Source of the DNA: WLWS01 sp964639535
Lineage (GTDB): Bacteria; Pseudomonadota; Gammaproteobacteria; Eutrophobiales; Eutrophobiaceae
NCBI GenBank assembly: GCA_964639535.1
Contig: CAZXDV010000161.1
Span: forward strand, 1 to 7,235
Length of the DNA stretch: 7,235 nt
Reading direction: 5' to 3'
This document shows positions 1-6,876 of the stretch, piece by piece (the stretch's first letter is position 1; every line of letters starts with the position of its first letter). Below the pieces are notes generated by a model. The model did no database searches. It was not told the origin of the DNA and saw nothing but the letters and a program-made list of their open reading frames with translations. The position numbers and the translations under genes were made by a program.

Positions 1-570
1 GAACTCGTCAGTCGGCGACCGGATTTACAGCAGGCATGGTATTCACTGCTGGCGGCGGATGTCGGCCTGGCAATTGCCCACAAGCAGCGCTTCCCAAGAA
101 TTTCTCTTGCGGCCTCGGCAAGTGATGCTTCCAACGAGTTAAGCCAGTTGCTTGATGGTAGTCCGCCGGCCTGGTCACTACTTGGAAACCTGAGCCAGCC
201 TATTTTTAATGCGGGCAGGTTAAAGGCCGAGGAAGAGCGTGCTAGAAGCCAGGTGGTGCAGGCGGAAAAGCAATACCTTGAGCTGTTGTACCAGGCTTTT
301 TCGGAAGTTGAAAACACCATCTCAAGGCAGACCGCCTTAAGAGAACAATACCAGGCTACACTTGAAGCAGAAAAGCATGCGACTTCCGCATTTGAGCTGG
401 CTTTTGAACAGTACCAGCGTGGGCTTGTCACATATACCACGGTGCTGGAATCACAACGGCGAGCATTTGATGCGCAGTCGTCGGTAATCGAGTTACGTAA
501 CCAGCTATTGCAAAACCGTATTAATCTTTACCTGGCCCTGGGCGGCAACTTTGACGTTGAAAATTCCTGA
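1..570 (+). CDS. Outer-membrane efflux channel, TolC/NodT family (3' part only)
   Basis: This is the C-terminal 189 residues of an outer-membrane factor, the channel that lets a tripartite pump empty into the medium. The frame is open from base 1 and ends at TGA 568-570. Fragment residues 5-9 read RRPDL, followed by an LLAADVGLAIA segment and FPRISLAAS, the typical opening of the second half of NodT-type proteins. FNAGR is at about residues 69-73. A long charged, Ala/Gln/Glu-rich helical stretch follows, then YQRGLVTYTTVLESQ, which matches the conserved periplasmic-tunnel helix of the family. Family members are usually about 450-500 residues, so more than half, including any signal peptide or lipobox, lies before the window. 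The adaptor gene starts 9 nt downstream, which supports one operon and one pump. The family assignment is firm; the substrate is unknown. Confidence 0.93.
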   Translation, partial: ELVSRRPDLQQAWYSLLAADVGLAIAHKQRFPRISLAASASDASNELSQLLDGSPPAWSLLGNLSQPIFNAGRLKAEEERARSQVVQAEKQYLELLYQAFSEVENTISRQTALREQYQATLEAEKHATSAFELAFEQYQRGLVTYTTVLESQRRAFDAQSSVIELRNQLLQNRINLYLALGGNFDVENS

Positions 571-579
571 ATACTGAAT

Positions 580-1785
580 ATGAAAAAACTCGCTCCACTA
601 CTTATTCTTATCATTCTCGGGGGTATTGCATTTGTCGTGCTGAAAAATCCGCCCGAGGCAGAGCGTATCAGGCCGGTGCAGGAAGCGCAGATGACGGTCG
701 ATGTCCTTACCCTGGATCGACGGCCCTACCACGTGAAGCTGGAAAGCTACGGCACGGTGCAGCCCCGCACCCGAAGTATGCTGGTGGCACAGGTTGACGG
801 TGAAATCACCGGCATCAGTGATAGCCTGCGCGAAGGTGGTTTCTTTGAGAAAAATGATCCCCTGCTTAGTATTGATAGCAGGGATTACGAAGCCGATGTA
901 AAAATAGCTGAAGCTTCGCTGATGGATGCAAGACAGTCCCTGGCACAGGAGGAAGCACGGGCCGTGCAGGCGCTGGAGGACTGGAATCGTCTTGGCAACC
1001 AGGGCGAGGCGCCCGACCTGGTCCTGCGAAAGCCGCAGCTGCTTGCGGCCGAATCGCGTGTCATTTCAGCGGAATCTGCCCTTTCCAAGTCAAAACTTGA
1101 GCTGGAGCGTACACGCATACTCGCACCATTCGCCGGCCGGGTAATGAACAAAATGGTCGACGTGGGCCAGGTGGTGGGACGAAATTCGCAGCTGGCAGAG
1201 GTCTATGCCGTGGACTACGTCGAAATCCGCCTACCCCTGCGTAATCGCGACCTGGCGTTTATTGATCTTCCTGAAGACTATCGTTTCAGTAGCGAAGAAC
1301 AGTCTGAAGGTCCTGAAGTTGCAATACATTCGGATTTGGCAGGTGGTACTACGTGGATGGGAAAAGTAGTACGAACGGAAAGTGCTATTGATGAAAATGC
1401 CCGGCAATTACACGTGGTTGCGCAAATTGATGATCCATTTGGCAGCGGCGCCGAGGGGCGCACACCGCTGAAAATTGGTCAGTATGTCACGGCGCAACTC
1501 AGTGGAAAGGAACTCGGTAGCGCCCTGGTTATTCCTAACCGGGCTATATACCAGGGAAGTTACGTATACATTGTCAAAGACGGGGTATTGCAGCGACGGG
1601 ACATTAATATTGCCTGGCAAAACCAGTCCGAAGCTCTCATTGCAGAAGGCCTTGATGCCGGAGACAGGCTGGTCCTGACCCCCCTTGGACAGGTGACGTC
1701 CGGGGTGCGTGTCAGCATCAGCACTGAGAAGTCAGATTCGTCACGGGATACGGCTTCCACGGTTGAGCCGAATCCAGGGAGCTGA
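580..1785 (+). CDS. RND efflux periplasmic adaptor subunit (membrane fusion protein, HlyD/AcrA type)
   Basis: This 401-residue adaptor should bridge the RND permease and the outer-membrane channel. Residues 4-21 are a hydrophobic N-terminal segment after MKK, acting as a signal peptide or membrane anchor. No lipobox cysteine is visible, so it is probably not a lipoprotein. Residues 58-101 form the first lipoyl half (GTVQPRTRSMLVAQVDGEI, then GGFFEKNDPLLSID). Residues 105-177 are an Ala/Glu/Leu-rich alpha-hairpin. Residues 178-205 (RILAPFAGRVMNKMVDVGQ) are the second lipoyl half. Beta-barrel and membrane-proximal domains follow, including the IPNRAIYQGSYVYIV segment at 318-332. The last 20 residues are polar and probably disordered. 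The ATG is 9 nt after the channel stop and has only a weak Shine-Dalgarno, suggesting translational coupling. The stop lies 2 nt before the permease start. Family certain; substrate not determinable. Confidence 0.95.
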   Translation: MKKLAPLLILIILGGIAFVVLKNPPEAERIRPVQEAQMTVDVLTLDRRPYHVKLESYGTVQPRTRSMLVAQVDGEITGISDSLREGGFFEKNDPLLSIDSRDYEADVKIAEASLMDARQSLAQEEARAVQALEDWNRLGNQGEAPDLVLRKPQLLAAESRVISAESALSKSKLELERTRILAPFAGRVMNKMVDVGQVVGRNSQLAEVYAVDYVEIRLPLRNRDLAFIDLPEDYRFSSEEQSEGPEVAIHSDLAGGTTWMGKVVRTESAIDENARQLHVVAQIDDPFGSGAEGRTPLKIGQYVTAQLSGKELGSALVIPNRAIYQGSYVYIVKDGVLQRRDINIAWQNQSEALIAEGLDAGDRLVLTPLGQVTSGVRVSISTEKSDSSRDTASTVEPNPGS

Positions 1786-1787
1786 AC

Positions 1788-4700
1788 ATGATAGCCTGGT
1801 TTGCAAGGAATGATGTTGCTGCCAACCTGCTACTGGTTGGTATCGTGGTCTGCGGTCTTTATTCGCTGCTGTACCTGCTGAGGTTCGAAATATTTCCCGA
1901 AGTAGAACCCAGTGTGATCACGGTATCGGTGCCGCTTCGAGGTGCGACCCCTGAAGATATTGAGCTCGGGGTGGCAATTCGTATTGAGGAAGCCGTACAG
2001 GATCTTGAAGGGATCGACAAGATAACCAGCCGCTCCGTGGAAGGCAGCACCTCGGTGGCAATAGAGGTTGACTCCGACTACGAGCCGCGTGAATTACTTA
2101 ATGATGTAAAAAACCGCGTTGATTCGATCAATACTTTTCCAGCGGATACCGAGAAGCCGGTAGTCAGCCTGTCTCAATTCACCCACGAGGTGATATCGGT
2201 GGTGGTTGGCGGTGACTATAACGAAAAGGAAATACGAAGTTACGCTGAGCAGGTGAGGGAGGATTTACTCAGGGTCGATGGCATCACCCAGGTCAAGCTG
2301 GATGCGGTGAGAAAATACGAAATCAGTATCGAAGCTTCACAGGACCGCCTGCGTGATTTCAACCTGAACCTCGCTGATATTGCGCAGGCAGTGCAGCGTA
2401 GCTCCCTTGATATTTCGGCAGGAAATGTGAGGACCGATGGCGGAGATGTGCTGATCCGTTCCAAGGGCCAGGCTTACCGCCGGGTTGATTTTGAAGACAT
2501 CGTGGTCAAGACAAACGTGGACGGCAGCATTATTCGCGTTGCCGACGTCGCAACAGTAAACGATGGTTTTGAAGAAGTATCCCTGCGCACGGGGTTCAAC
2601 GGCGATTACGCGGGCCTGATACAGGTGTACCGTATTGGCGATCAAAGCGCCCTTAAAATAGCGGAAAAGGTTCGAAATTATATCGCCGAGCGCCAGGCAG
2701 ATCTGCCGGTGGGTATGACGCTTTCCTACTGGGATGACAATTCCACCATACTCAAGGGACGTCTCAGCACCCTCACCAATAATGCCATACAGGGTGGGAT
2801 CCTGGTCATACTGCTGTTATCACTGTTTCTACAACCGGCCGTGGCTTTCTGGGTTTTTATCGGTATACCGGTGAGTTTTCTTGGTGCACTGATGACCATG
2901 TCCATCTTTGGTACCAGTATCAACATGATGAGCCTGTTCGGTTTCATCATCGTCCTTGGCATCGTGGTGGATGATGCCATTGTCACCGGGGAAAATGTCT
3001 ATACGCGAATGCGGGAAGGAGGTGACCGCCTGCAGGCATCAATTCTCGGCACAAAGCAGGTGGCCATCCCTGTCACCTTTGGAATCCTGACCACCGTGGC
3101 TGCGTTTGCCCCGCTTGCATTTATTGAAGGTCGAATGGGAGACTTCATGGCGCCTATCCCCGCAGTCGTGATTCCATGCCTGCTGTTTTCCCTTGTCGAG
3201 TCCAAGCTGGTACTTCCGGCGCACCTGAAGCACATCAACGTCGGCAGTGTTGAGAAGAACGCGGGCTTTTTGACGCGCTGGCAGCGGGCATTTGCCTCGG
3301 GTTTTGAAAATTTCATCATCAGGTATTACAAGCCCTTACTGCAGTTTTCCGTGGCCAACCGCTATTCCGTGCTGGCCACGTTTATCGGCGTGTTGATACT
3401 GACAGTAGCGCTGGTCACCAGTGGTTGGGCCAAGTTTGTATTCTTTCCCAGGGTTGAAGGGGACTTTGCCATTGCGCGACTGGAAATGCCCGTGGGCACG
3501 CCGTTTGACGTGACTGACAGGAATATTGCCCGTATCAGGGATGCCGCCTTTGAATTACAGCGTAAGTACACCGATGGCGAAGGTGGTGACTATATCATCC
3601 AGAATATCCTCTCCATCACGGGTTCGGCAGGGCCGCGCCAGGGAAATGCGGATCATTTCGGTCGAGTTGTATTTGAGACGATTCCATCGGATGAACGCAA
3701 GGTCTCAGTGAGCACCAAGGCCATGGTGAAAGAGTGGCGCAAGCTGATAGGAACTATCCCCGGGGCCGAATCCCTCACTTTCAAGGCAGAGCTTATACAC
3801 ACTGGCGACCCCATTGATGTGCAGTTCAGTGGACCGTCGCTCGATGAGCTTTCCGAGATTGGCGACCTGGTCAAGGTTCGACTTGCCACCTATCCGGACG
3901 TGTTTGATATCCAGGACAGCCTGGCCGATGGCAAGGAAGAGTTACGCATCGAGCTGACGCCACAGGGGCACGTCATGGGCCTGACCCGGGCGGATATTGT
4001 CAGCCAGGTAAGCCAGGCTTTTCGCGGATTCGAGGCGCAGCGTATACAAAGAGGCAGGGATGACATTCGCGTGCTGGTGAGATTGCCCAAGGAAGAACGT
4101 AGCACCGTTGCCACGCTCGATGAATACCTGATCAATACACCGGACGGCCGGCGTATACCCCTGTCACATGTGGCGACCATGATCCCTGACAAGGGGCCAT
4201 CGACGATCACGCGTATAGACCGTTATCGTACGATGAATGTGACCGCGGATGTGGACAAGGACAAGGTCAATATGACCGTAGTCAACAACGATCTCAGGGA
4301 ATACATCGATGGATTGCTCACTGCTTACCCGGGCGTGACCTATTCCTTTGAGGGTGAAGCAAAGCATCAGCGGGAGTCTTTTGGCAGCCTGCAGGTGGGA
4401 TTGATCATCCTGCTTTTCGCCATCTACGTATTACTGGCCTTACCACTGAAATCCTACATTGAACCCTTGATCATAATGTCAGTTATTCCCTTTGGCCTGA
4501 TTGGCGCCGTCATGGGGCACTGGATCATGGGCCGGGAGCTCACCTTTCCCAGCATCCTCGGCCTGATGGCCCTGATTGGTGTGGTGGTGAATGATTCGCT
4601 GGTGCTGGTGGATTATATCAATCAGCGAAAGAATGCCGGTGCCTCGCTCATTGACGCAGTACTGAGTGCCGGCGTTGCCAGGTTTCGCCCCGTGTTCTTG

Positions 4701-4922
4701 ACATCACTCACGACCTTTTTTGGTCTGCTGCCACTGATGTTCGAAAAATCTGTACAGGCGCAGTTCCTGATCCCCATGGGTGTTTCCCTGGGATTCGGGA
4801 TTCTTTTCGCGACCCTGATTACCTTGATCATGATCCCGGCCAATGTACTGATCGTTGATGATCTGCAAAGATACTTCAGGGCAATTTACCGGGGCAATAC
4901 ATCCAGTGCTCACACTGCATGA
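1788..4922 (+). CDS. RND efflux transporter permease subunit (AcrB-like, HAE-1 type)
   Basis: This is the 1044-residue, full-length inner-membrane proton/substrate antiporter of the pump. It shows the duplicated RND plan: TM1 at about 11-31, a periplasmic porter/docking region to about 330, TM2-TM6 at about 334-476, TM7 at about 526-548, a second periplasmic region to about 866, and TM8-TM12 at about 868-1022. The N-terminus WFARNDVAANLLL and IFPEVEP are typical. TM4 carries the proton-relay pair Asp395-Asp396 in GIVVDDAIVTGEN. In TM10 the position of the usual relay lysine (AcrB Lys940) reads Asn935, followed by Asp936, in GVVVNDSLVLVDY. The TM11 threonine of the relay is matched by Thr972 (FLTSL). 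AGGGAG at 1776-1781, overlapping the adaptor stop, gives a good ribosome site 6 nt from the ATG. Drug, metal, lipid or other hydrophobic cargo are all possible; the sequence alone does not decide. Confidence 0.96.
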   Translation: MIAWFARNDVAANLLLVGIVVCGLYSLLYLLRFEIFPEVEPSVITVSVPLRGATPEDIELGVAIRIEEAVQDLEGIDKITSRSVEGSTSVAIEVDSDYEPRELLNDVKNRVDSINTFPADTEKPVVSLSQFTHEVISVVVGGDYNEKEIRSYAEQVREDLLRVDGITQVKLDAVRKYEISIEASQDRLRDFNLNLADIAQAVQRSSLDISAGNVRTDGGDVLIRSKGQAYRRVDFEDIVVKTNVDGSIIRVADVATVNDGFEEVSLRTGFNGDYAGLIQVYRIGDQSALKIAEKVRNYIAERQADLPVGMTLSYWDDNSTILKGRLSTLTNNAIQGGILVILLLSLFLQPAVAFWVFIGIPVSFLGALMTMSIFGTSINMMSLFGFIIVLGIVVDDAIVTGENVYTRMREGGDRLQASILGTKQVAIPVTFGILTTVAAFAPLAFIEGRMGDFMAPIPAVVIPCLLFSLVESKLVLPAHLKHINVGSVEKNAGFLTRWQRAFASGFENFIIRYYKPLLQFSVANRYSVLATFIGVLILTVALVTSGWAKFVFFPRVEGDFAIARLEMPVGTPFDVTDRNIARIRDAAFELQRKYTDGEGGDYIIQNILSITGSAGPRQGNADHFGRVVFETIPSDERKVSVSTKAMVKEWRKLIGTIPGAESLTFKAELIHTGDPIDVQFSGPSLDELSEIGDLVKVRLATYPDVFDIQDSLADGKEELRIELTPQGHVMGLTRADIVSQVSQAFRGFEAQRIQRGRDDIRVLVRLPKEERSTVATLDEYLINTPDGRRIPLSHVATMIPDKGPSTITRIDRYRTMNVTADVDKDKVNMTVVNNDLREYIDGLLTAYPGVTYSFEGEAKHQRESFGSLQVGLIILLFAIYVLLALPLKSYIEPLIIMSVIPFGLIGAVMGHWIMGRELTFPSILGLMALIGVVVNDSLVLVDYINQRKNAGASLIDAVLSAGVARFRPVFLTSLTTFFGLLPLMFEKSVQAQFLIPMGVSLGFGILFATLITLIMIPANVLIVDDLQRYFRAIYRGNTSSAHTA

Positions 4923-4964
4923 GCTGTGGATAAACCTTTTTCACCCAGCGTGGTCCAACAAGGC

Positions 4965-5450
4965 ATGACAGGAAAAATTATTTATCTTGCAATTCTGTCT
5001 CTGCTGGCCACCCCTGTGATTGCAGAGGGGGAACAGGATCTCGAGGTACGCCCGGGTGAGGAGGCGGATACCTGCGACGAGAGCATAGCGCAGGTTCGAG
5101 TGGCACTGGATAACGTGGGAGCGGGTGGCCTGCTGACCGTGGAGCTATATAACGATCCAAAGCATTTTTTACGCAAGAAGGGTCGGCTTAAAAGGATCCG
5201 TATTCCCGCCGAGCACGAGCAGCACAGGGTGTGTTTTAACCTGGAAGAAAGCGGCAGCTATGCTGTCGTGGCGTACCACGATCTTGATGCCAATCGAAAA
5301 CTAAAGAAGAAGTGGAACATGATGCCAAAGGAACCCTTTGGTCTTTCGATGAATCCCGAGCCAAAATTTGGATTTCCAAAATTTGAAGATTCAGCTTTTA
5401 CCACCGACGAGCTGGGTAAGAATATCGAAATCAGGTTGATAGATCCCTGA
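4965..5450 (+). CDS. Secreted DUF2141 family protein
   Basis: This is a small exported protein of unknown function. From ATG 4965 it is 161 residues. Residues 1-20 (MTGKIIYLAILSLLATPVIA) form a clear Sec signal peptide with likely cleavage after VIA. The mature part has a beta-rich region (VRVALDNV, LLTVELYND), then the DUF2141 signature YAVVAYHDLDANRKLKKKW, MPKEPFGLS, and PKFEDSAF near the C-terminus. Cys37 and Cys90 could form a periplasmic disulfide. A GTG at 4926, 3 nt after the permease stop, is in frame and would add 13 residues (174 in all). I prefer 4965 because it gives a normal short signal-peptide n-region, but neither start has a good Shine-Dalgarno (AAGG is only 1 nt before 4965). 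Position and strand indicate it is the last gene of the efflux operon. No enzymatic motif is visible. Confidence 0.85.
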   Translation: MTGKIIYLAILSLLATPVIAEGEQDLEVRPGEEADTCDESIAQVRVALDNVGAGGLLTVELYNDPKHFLRKKGRLKRIRIPAEHEQHRVCFNLEESGSYAVVAYHDLDANRKLKKKWNMMPKEPFGLSMNPEPKFGFPKFEDSAFTTDELGKNIEIRLIDP

Positions 5451-5462
5451 GCCTCGTGAATA

Positions 5463-6692
5463 TCATGTCGCTTTCACCGGCATCTTGAGCAGGGCTCTGA
5501 AACGGGCACGGGTATCAAAAACCGCCTCGCCGGCCAGGGAAAGATTTGGAAAGCGTTGCAGCAATGCAGGAATAGCAATCCTGGCCTCCAGCCTCGCCAC
5601 GTTCAGGCCCGCACACAGATGTATCCCGCCGGCAAAGGCATGGTGGTCCCGCGGATTTCGAGTGAGGTCGAGGCTGTCCGGTTCTGCGTAGACCTCGGGG
5701 TCACGGTTTGCCGCGCCTATCCCGAGATGCAGGTTCGTACCTGCTGGTATCAGCTGGCCGCCAATTTCTACATCCCTGGTTGCCAGGCGGTTTCCCAGCT
5801 GCACCGGACTTTCGTACCTGAGGAATTCTTCGACGGCAGAGCTGATAAGTTCCGGTTGTGTCTTCAATAATTCCATTTGCGCCGGATTTTTCAACAGGGC
5901 CAGCGTGCCATTGGCGATGAGGTTGGTTGTCGTGTCGTGACCGGCGTTGAGCAGGAAAATCACCTGGTGATAGAGCTGTTTATCGGACAGGCGAAATCCC
6001 TCGGACTCCCAGCGAATAAGCCTGCTCAGGATATCGTCGTCATCATCACTCAGGTTACGTCGCCGTTCATCGACAAAGCCTTCAAGGTAATCGAGAAACT
6101 CCCTGACACACTGGTTGCCAAGCTCAAAGCGATCCGCCGGAAGATCAAATTCCAGTGCCCCGAGAATGGCCACCGCCCAGCGTCTGAGCAGGGGACGGTC
6201 TTCTCTCGGTACACGCAGCAGGTTGCTGATGACTTCGATGGGAATAATGCTGGCAAAGTCGTCAACAAAATCAAATTGTTCGCGCTCCTGCAGACCATCA
6301 AGCAGTTCCTTAACAAGGTCTACCAGGCTGGCTTCCATGGCCACCACGGTTTTCTGGGAAAGTGCATCACCGATTGCCTTGCGAACATGGGTATGCAGGG
6401 GTGGATCGTTAAACACCAGGCTGGTGGTGTGGTGCTCATACAGGAGACTGTCACCAAACAGGGGCTTGAACAGCTCTTTCTTGTCCGAGCTAAAGGTCCT
6501 GTGGTCCCTGTACACCATGCGCAGATCAGCGTGCCTGCTGAGAAAACAGGAGCCATCCGGACACCGGTGGACCGGGTCATTCTCCCGTAGCAGGCTGTAA
6601 TACGGGTAGGGATTGTCATAAAAATCCCCCGGCAGCCCGCGCGGGTCAAAATTATCTATAAATTGCTGGTCCTGGCTGGAAAGACTGCCCAT
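5463..6692 (-). CDS. Cytochrome P450 (bacterial soluble type)
   Basis: This is a heme-thiolate monooxygenase of 409 residues from the ATG at 6692, the normal length for soluble bacterial P450s. The substrate is unknown. Visible motifs are the C-helix NDPPLHTHVRK at about 95-105; the I-helix oxygen-activation motif AGHDTT at 250-255; the K-helix ExxR (Glu289-Arg292 in EEFLRYESP); and the heme loop FAGGIHLCAG at 353-362, with Cys360 as axial ligand, followed by AR. No N-terminal membrane anchor is present. A run of five Asp at 216-220 lies before the I-helix. The frame extends upstream to an ATG at 6767 (434 residues) with another ATG at 6719. The 6692 start is chosen because GGAG sits 8 nt before it and a consensus -10 box overlaps the upstream codons. 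No ferredoxin or reductase gene is adjacent, so electron partners must be elsewhere. The gene converges on the efflux operon 12 nt away. Confidence 0.95.
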   Translation of the reverse strand: MGSLSSQDQQFIDNFDPRGLPGDFYDNPYPYYSLLRENDPVHRCPDGSCFLSRHADLRMVYRDHRTFSSDKKELFKPLFGDSLLYEHHTTSLVFNDPPLHTHVRKAIGDALSQKTVVAMEASLVDLVKELLDGLQEREQFDFVDDFASIIPIEVISNLLRVPREDRPLLRRWAVAILGALEFDLPADRFELGNQCVREFLDYLEGFVDERRRNLSDDDDDILSRLIRWESEGFRLSDKQLYHQVIFLLNAGHDTTTNLIANGTLALLKNPAQMELLKTQPELISSAVEEFLRYESPVQLGNRLATRDVEIGGQLIPAGTNLHLGIGAANRDPEVYAEPDSLDLTRNPRDHHAFAGGIHLCAGLNVARLEARIAIPALLQRFPNLSLAGEAVFDTRARFRALLKMPVKAT

Positions 6693-6700
6693 CTTAGAAA

Positions 6701-6707
6701 CTCCGCC
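6701..6707 (-). promoter_or_regulatory. Ribosome binding site that decides the P450 start
   Basis: On the minus strand the sequence reads GGCGGAG, with GGAG ending 8 nt before the ATG at 6692. The two in-frame upstream ATGs (6719 and 6767) lack a comparable site, so this supports the shorter 409-residue P450. Confidence 0.7.
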
Positions 6708-6717
6708 CAAATCAGGC

Positions 6718-6745
6718 ATTATACTGGATACAGGCGAATTAACAG
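6718..6745 (-). promoter_or_regulatory. Candidate sigma-70 promoter for the P450 gene
   Basis: A perfect TATAAT lies at 6723-6718 on the minus strand. The best -35 is CTGTTA at 6745-6740 (3 of 6 to consensus, 16-bp spacer), so the -35 is weak and an activator may be needed. Transcription would begin near 6711, leaving a leader of about 19 nt that contains the ribosome site and the ATG at 6692. The alternative starts at 6719 and 6767 would lie upstream of this transcript. Confidence 0.5.
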
Positions 6746-6787
6746 CCCGGGCACGGAATGCCTGCACTGATAAATTTCTACAGTTTT

Positions 6788-6810
6788 TTCAATTTATTAG
6801 CTGGATTGAA
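6788..6810. promoter_or_regulatory. Inverted repeat TTCAAT-N11-ATTGAA, candidate operator
   Basis: This is a perfect 6-bp dyad separated by 11 bp. Its geometry contains the T-N11-A pattern seen at LysR-type regulator sites. Its right arm overlaps the candidate -35 (TTGAAG, 6806-6811) of the AOR-family gene. No regulator gene is in the window, so the assignment to LysR-type control is inference only. Confidence 0.3.
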
Positions 6811-6834
6811 GCAAGCACTGATCTGGCATAGACT
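6806..6834 (+). promoter_or_regulatory. Candidate sigma-70 promoter for the AOR-family gene
   Basis: TTGAAG at 6806-6811 (4 of 6 to the -35 consensus) and TAGACT at 6829-6834 (4 of 6 to the -10) are separated by 17 bp. The start would fall near 6841, giving a leader of about 36 nt that ends with a strong ribosome site. The leader is too short for a molybdenum/tungsten-cofactor riboswitch. The match is modest and other starts are possible. Confidence 0.35.
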
Positions 6835-6851
6835 TGAACGCACTATTTCAA
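6834..6851. promoter_or_regulatory. Second inverted repeat, TTGAA-N8-TTCAA
   Basis: This is a perfect 5-bp dyad with the same half-site word as the repeat at 6788-6810 but in the opposite polarity. It spans the predicted transcription start of the AOR-family gene. The centres of the two dyads are about 43 bp apart, close to four helical turns. It could be an operator or chance in AT-rich DNA. Confidence 0.25.
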
Positions 6852-6864
6852 AACAAGCAGGTAC

Positions 6865-6870
6865 AGGAGA
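6865..6870 (+). promoter_or_regulatory. Strong ribosome binding site of the AOR-family gene
   Basis: AGGAGA ends 6 nt before the ATG at 6877. This fixes the start and supports the open-ended frame as a real gene. Confidence 0.75.
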
Positions 6871-6876
6871 AAGAAG

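Noticed and set aside
5877..6590. A 237-codon plus-strand open frame opposite the P450 gene
   Set aside because: It is fully antisense to the P450, which carries all heme and I-helix motifs. Its translation resembles no family I know, and it has no convincing ribosome site.
6115..6600. A 161-codon plus-strand open frame in another frame opposite the P450 gene
   Set aside because: It is a shadow of the P450 codon pattern, rich in Ser and Arg and without domain features.
6743..6790. Possible terminator: CGGGCA/TGCCTG stem followed by TTTTTT at 6784-6789
   Set aside because: The T-run is some 20 nt after the short stem, which includes a G-U pair, and no plus-strand gene ends just upstream.
6764..6822. 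Direct repeat GCACTGAT at 6764-6771 and 6815-6822
   Set aside because: An 8-bp match within this AT-rich region can arise by chance, and no longer similarity surrounds either copy.
6822..6838. Sigma-54-like promoter (TGGCAT...TTGAA)
   Set aside because: The spacing between the -24 and -12 elements is one base short, and the GC of the -12 element is missing.
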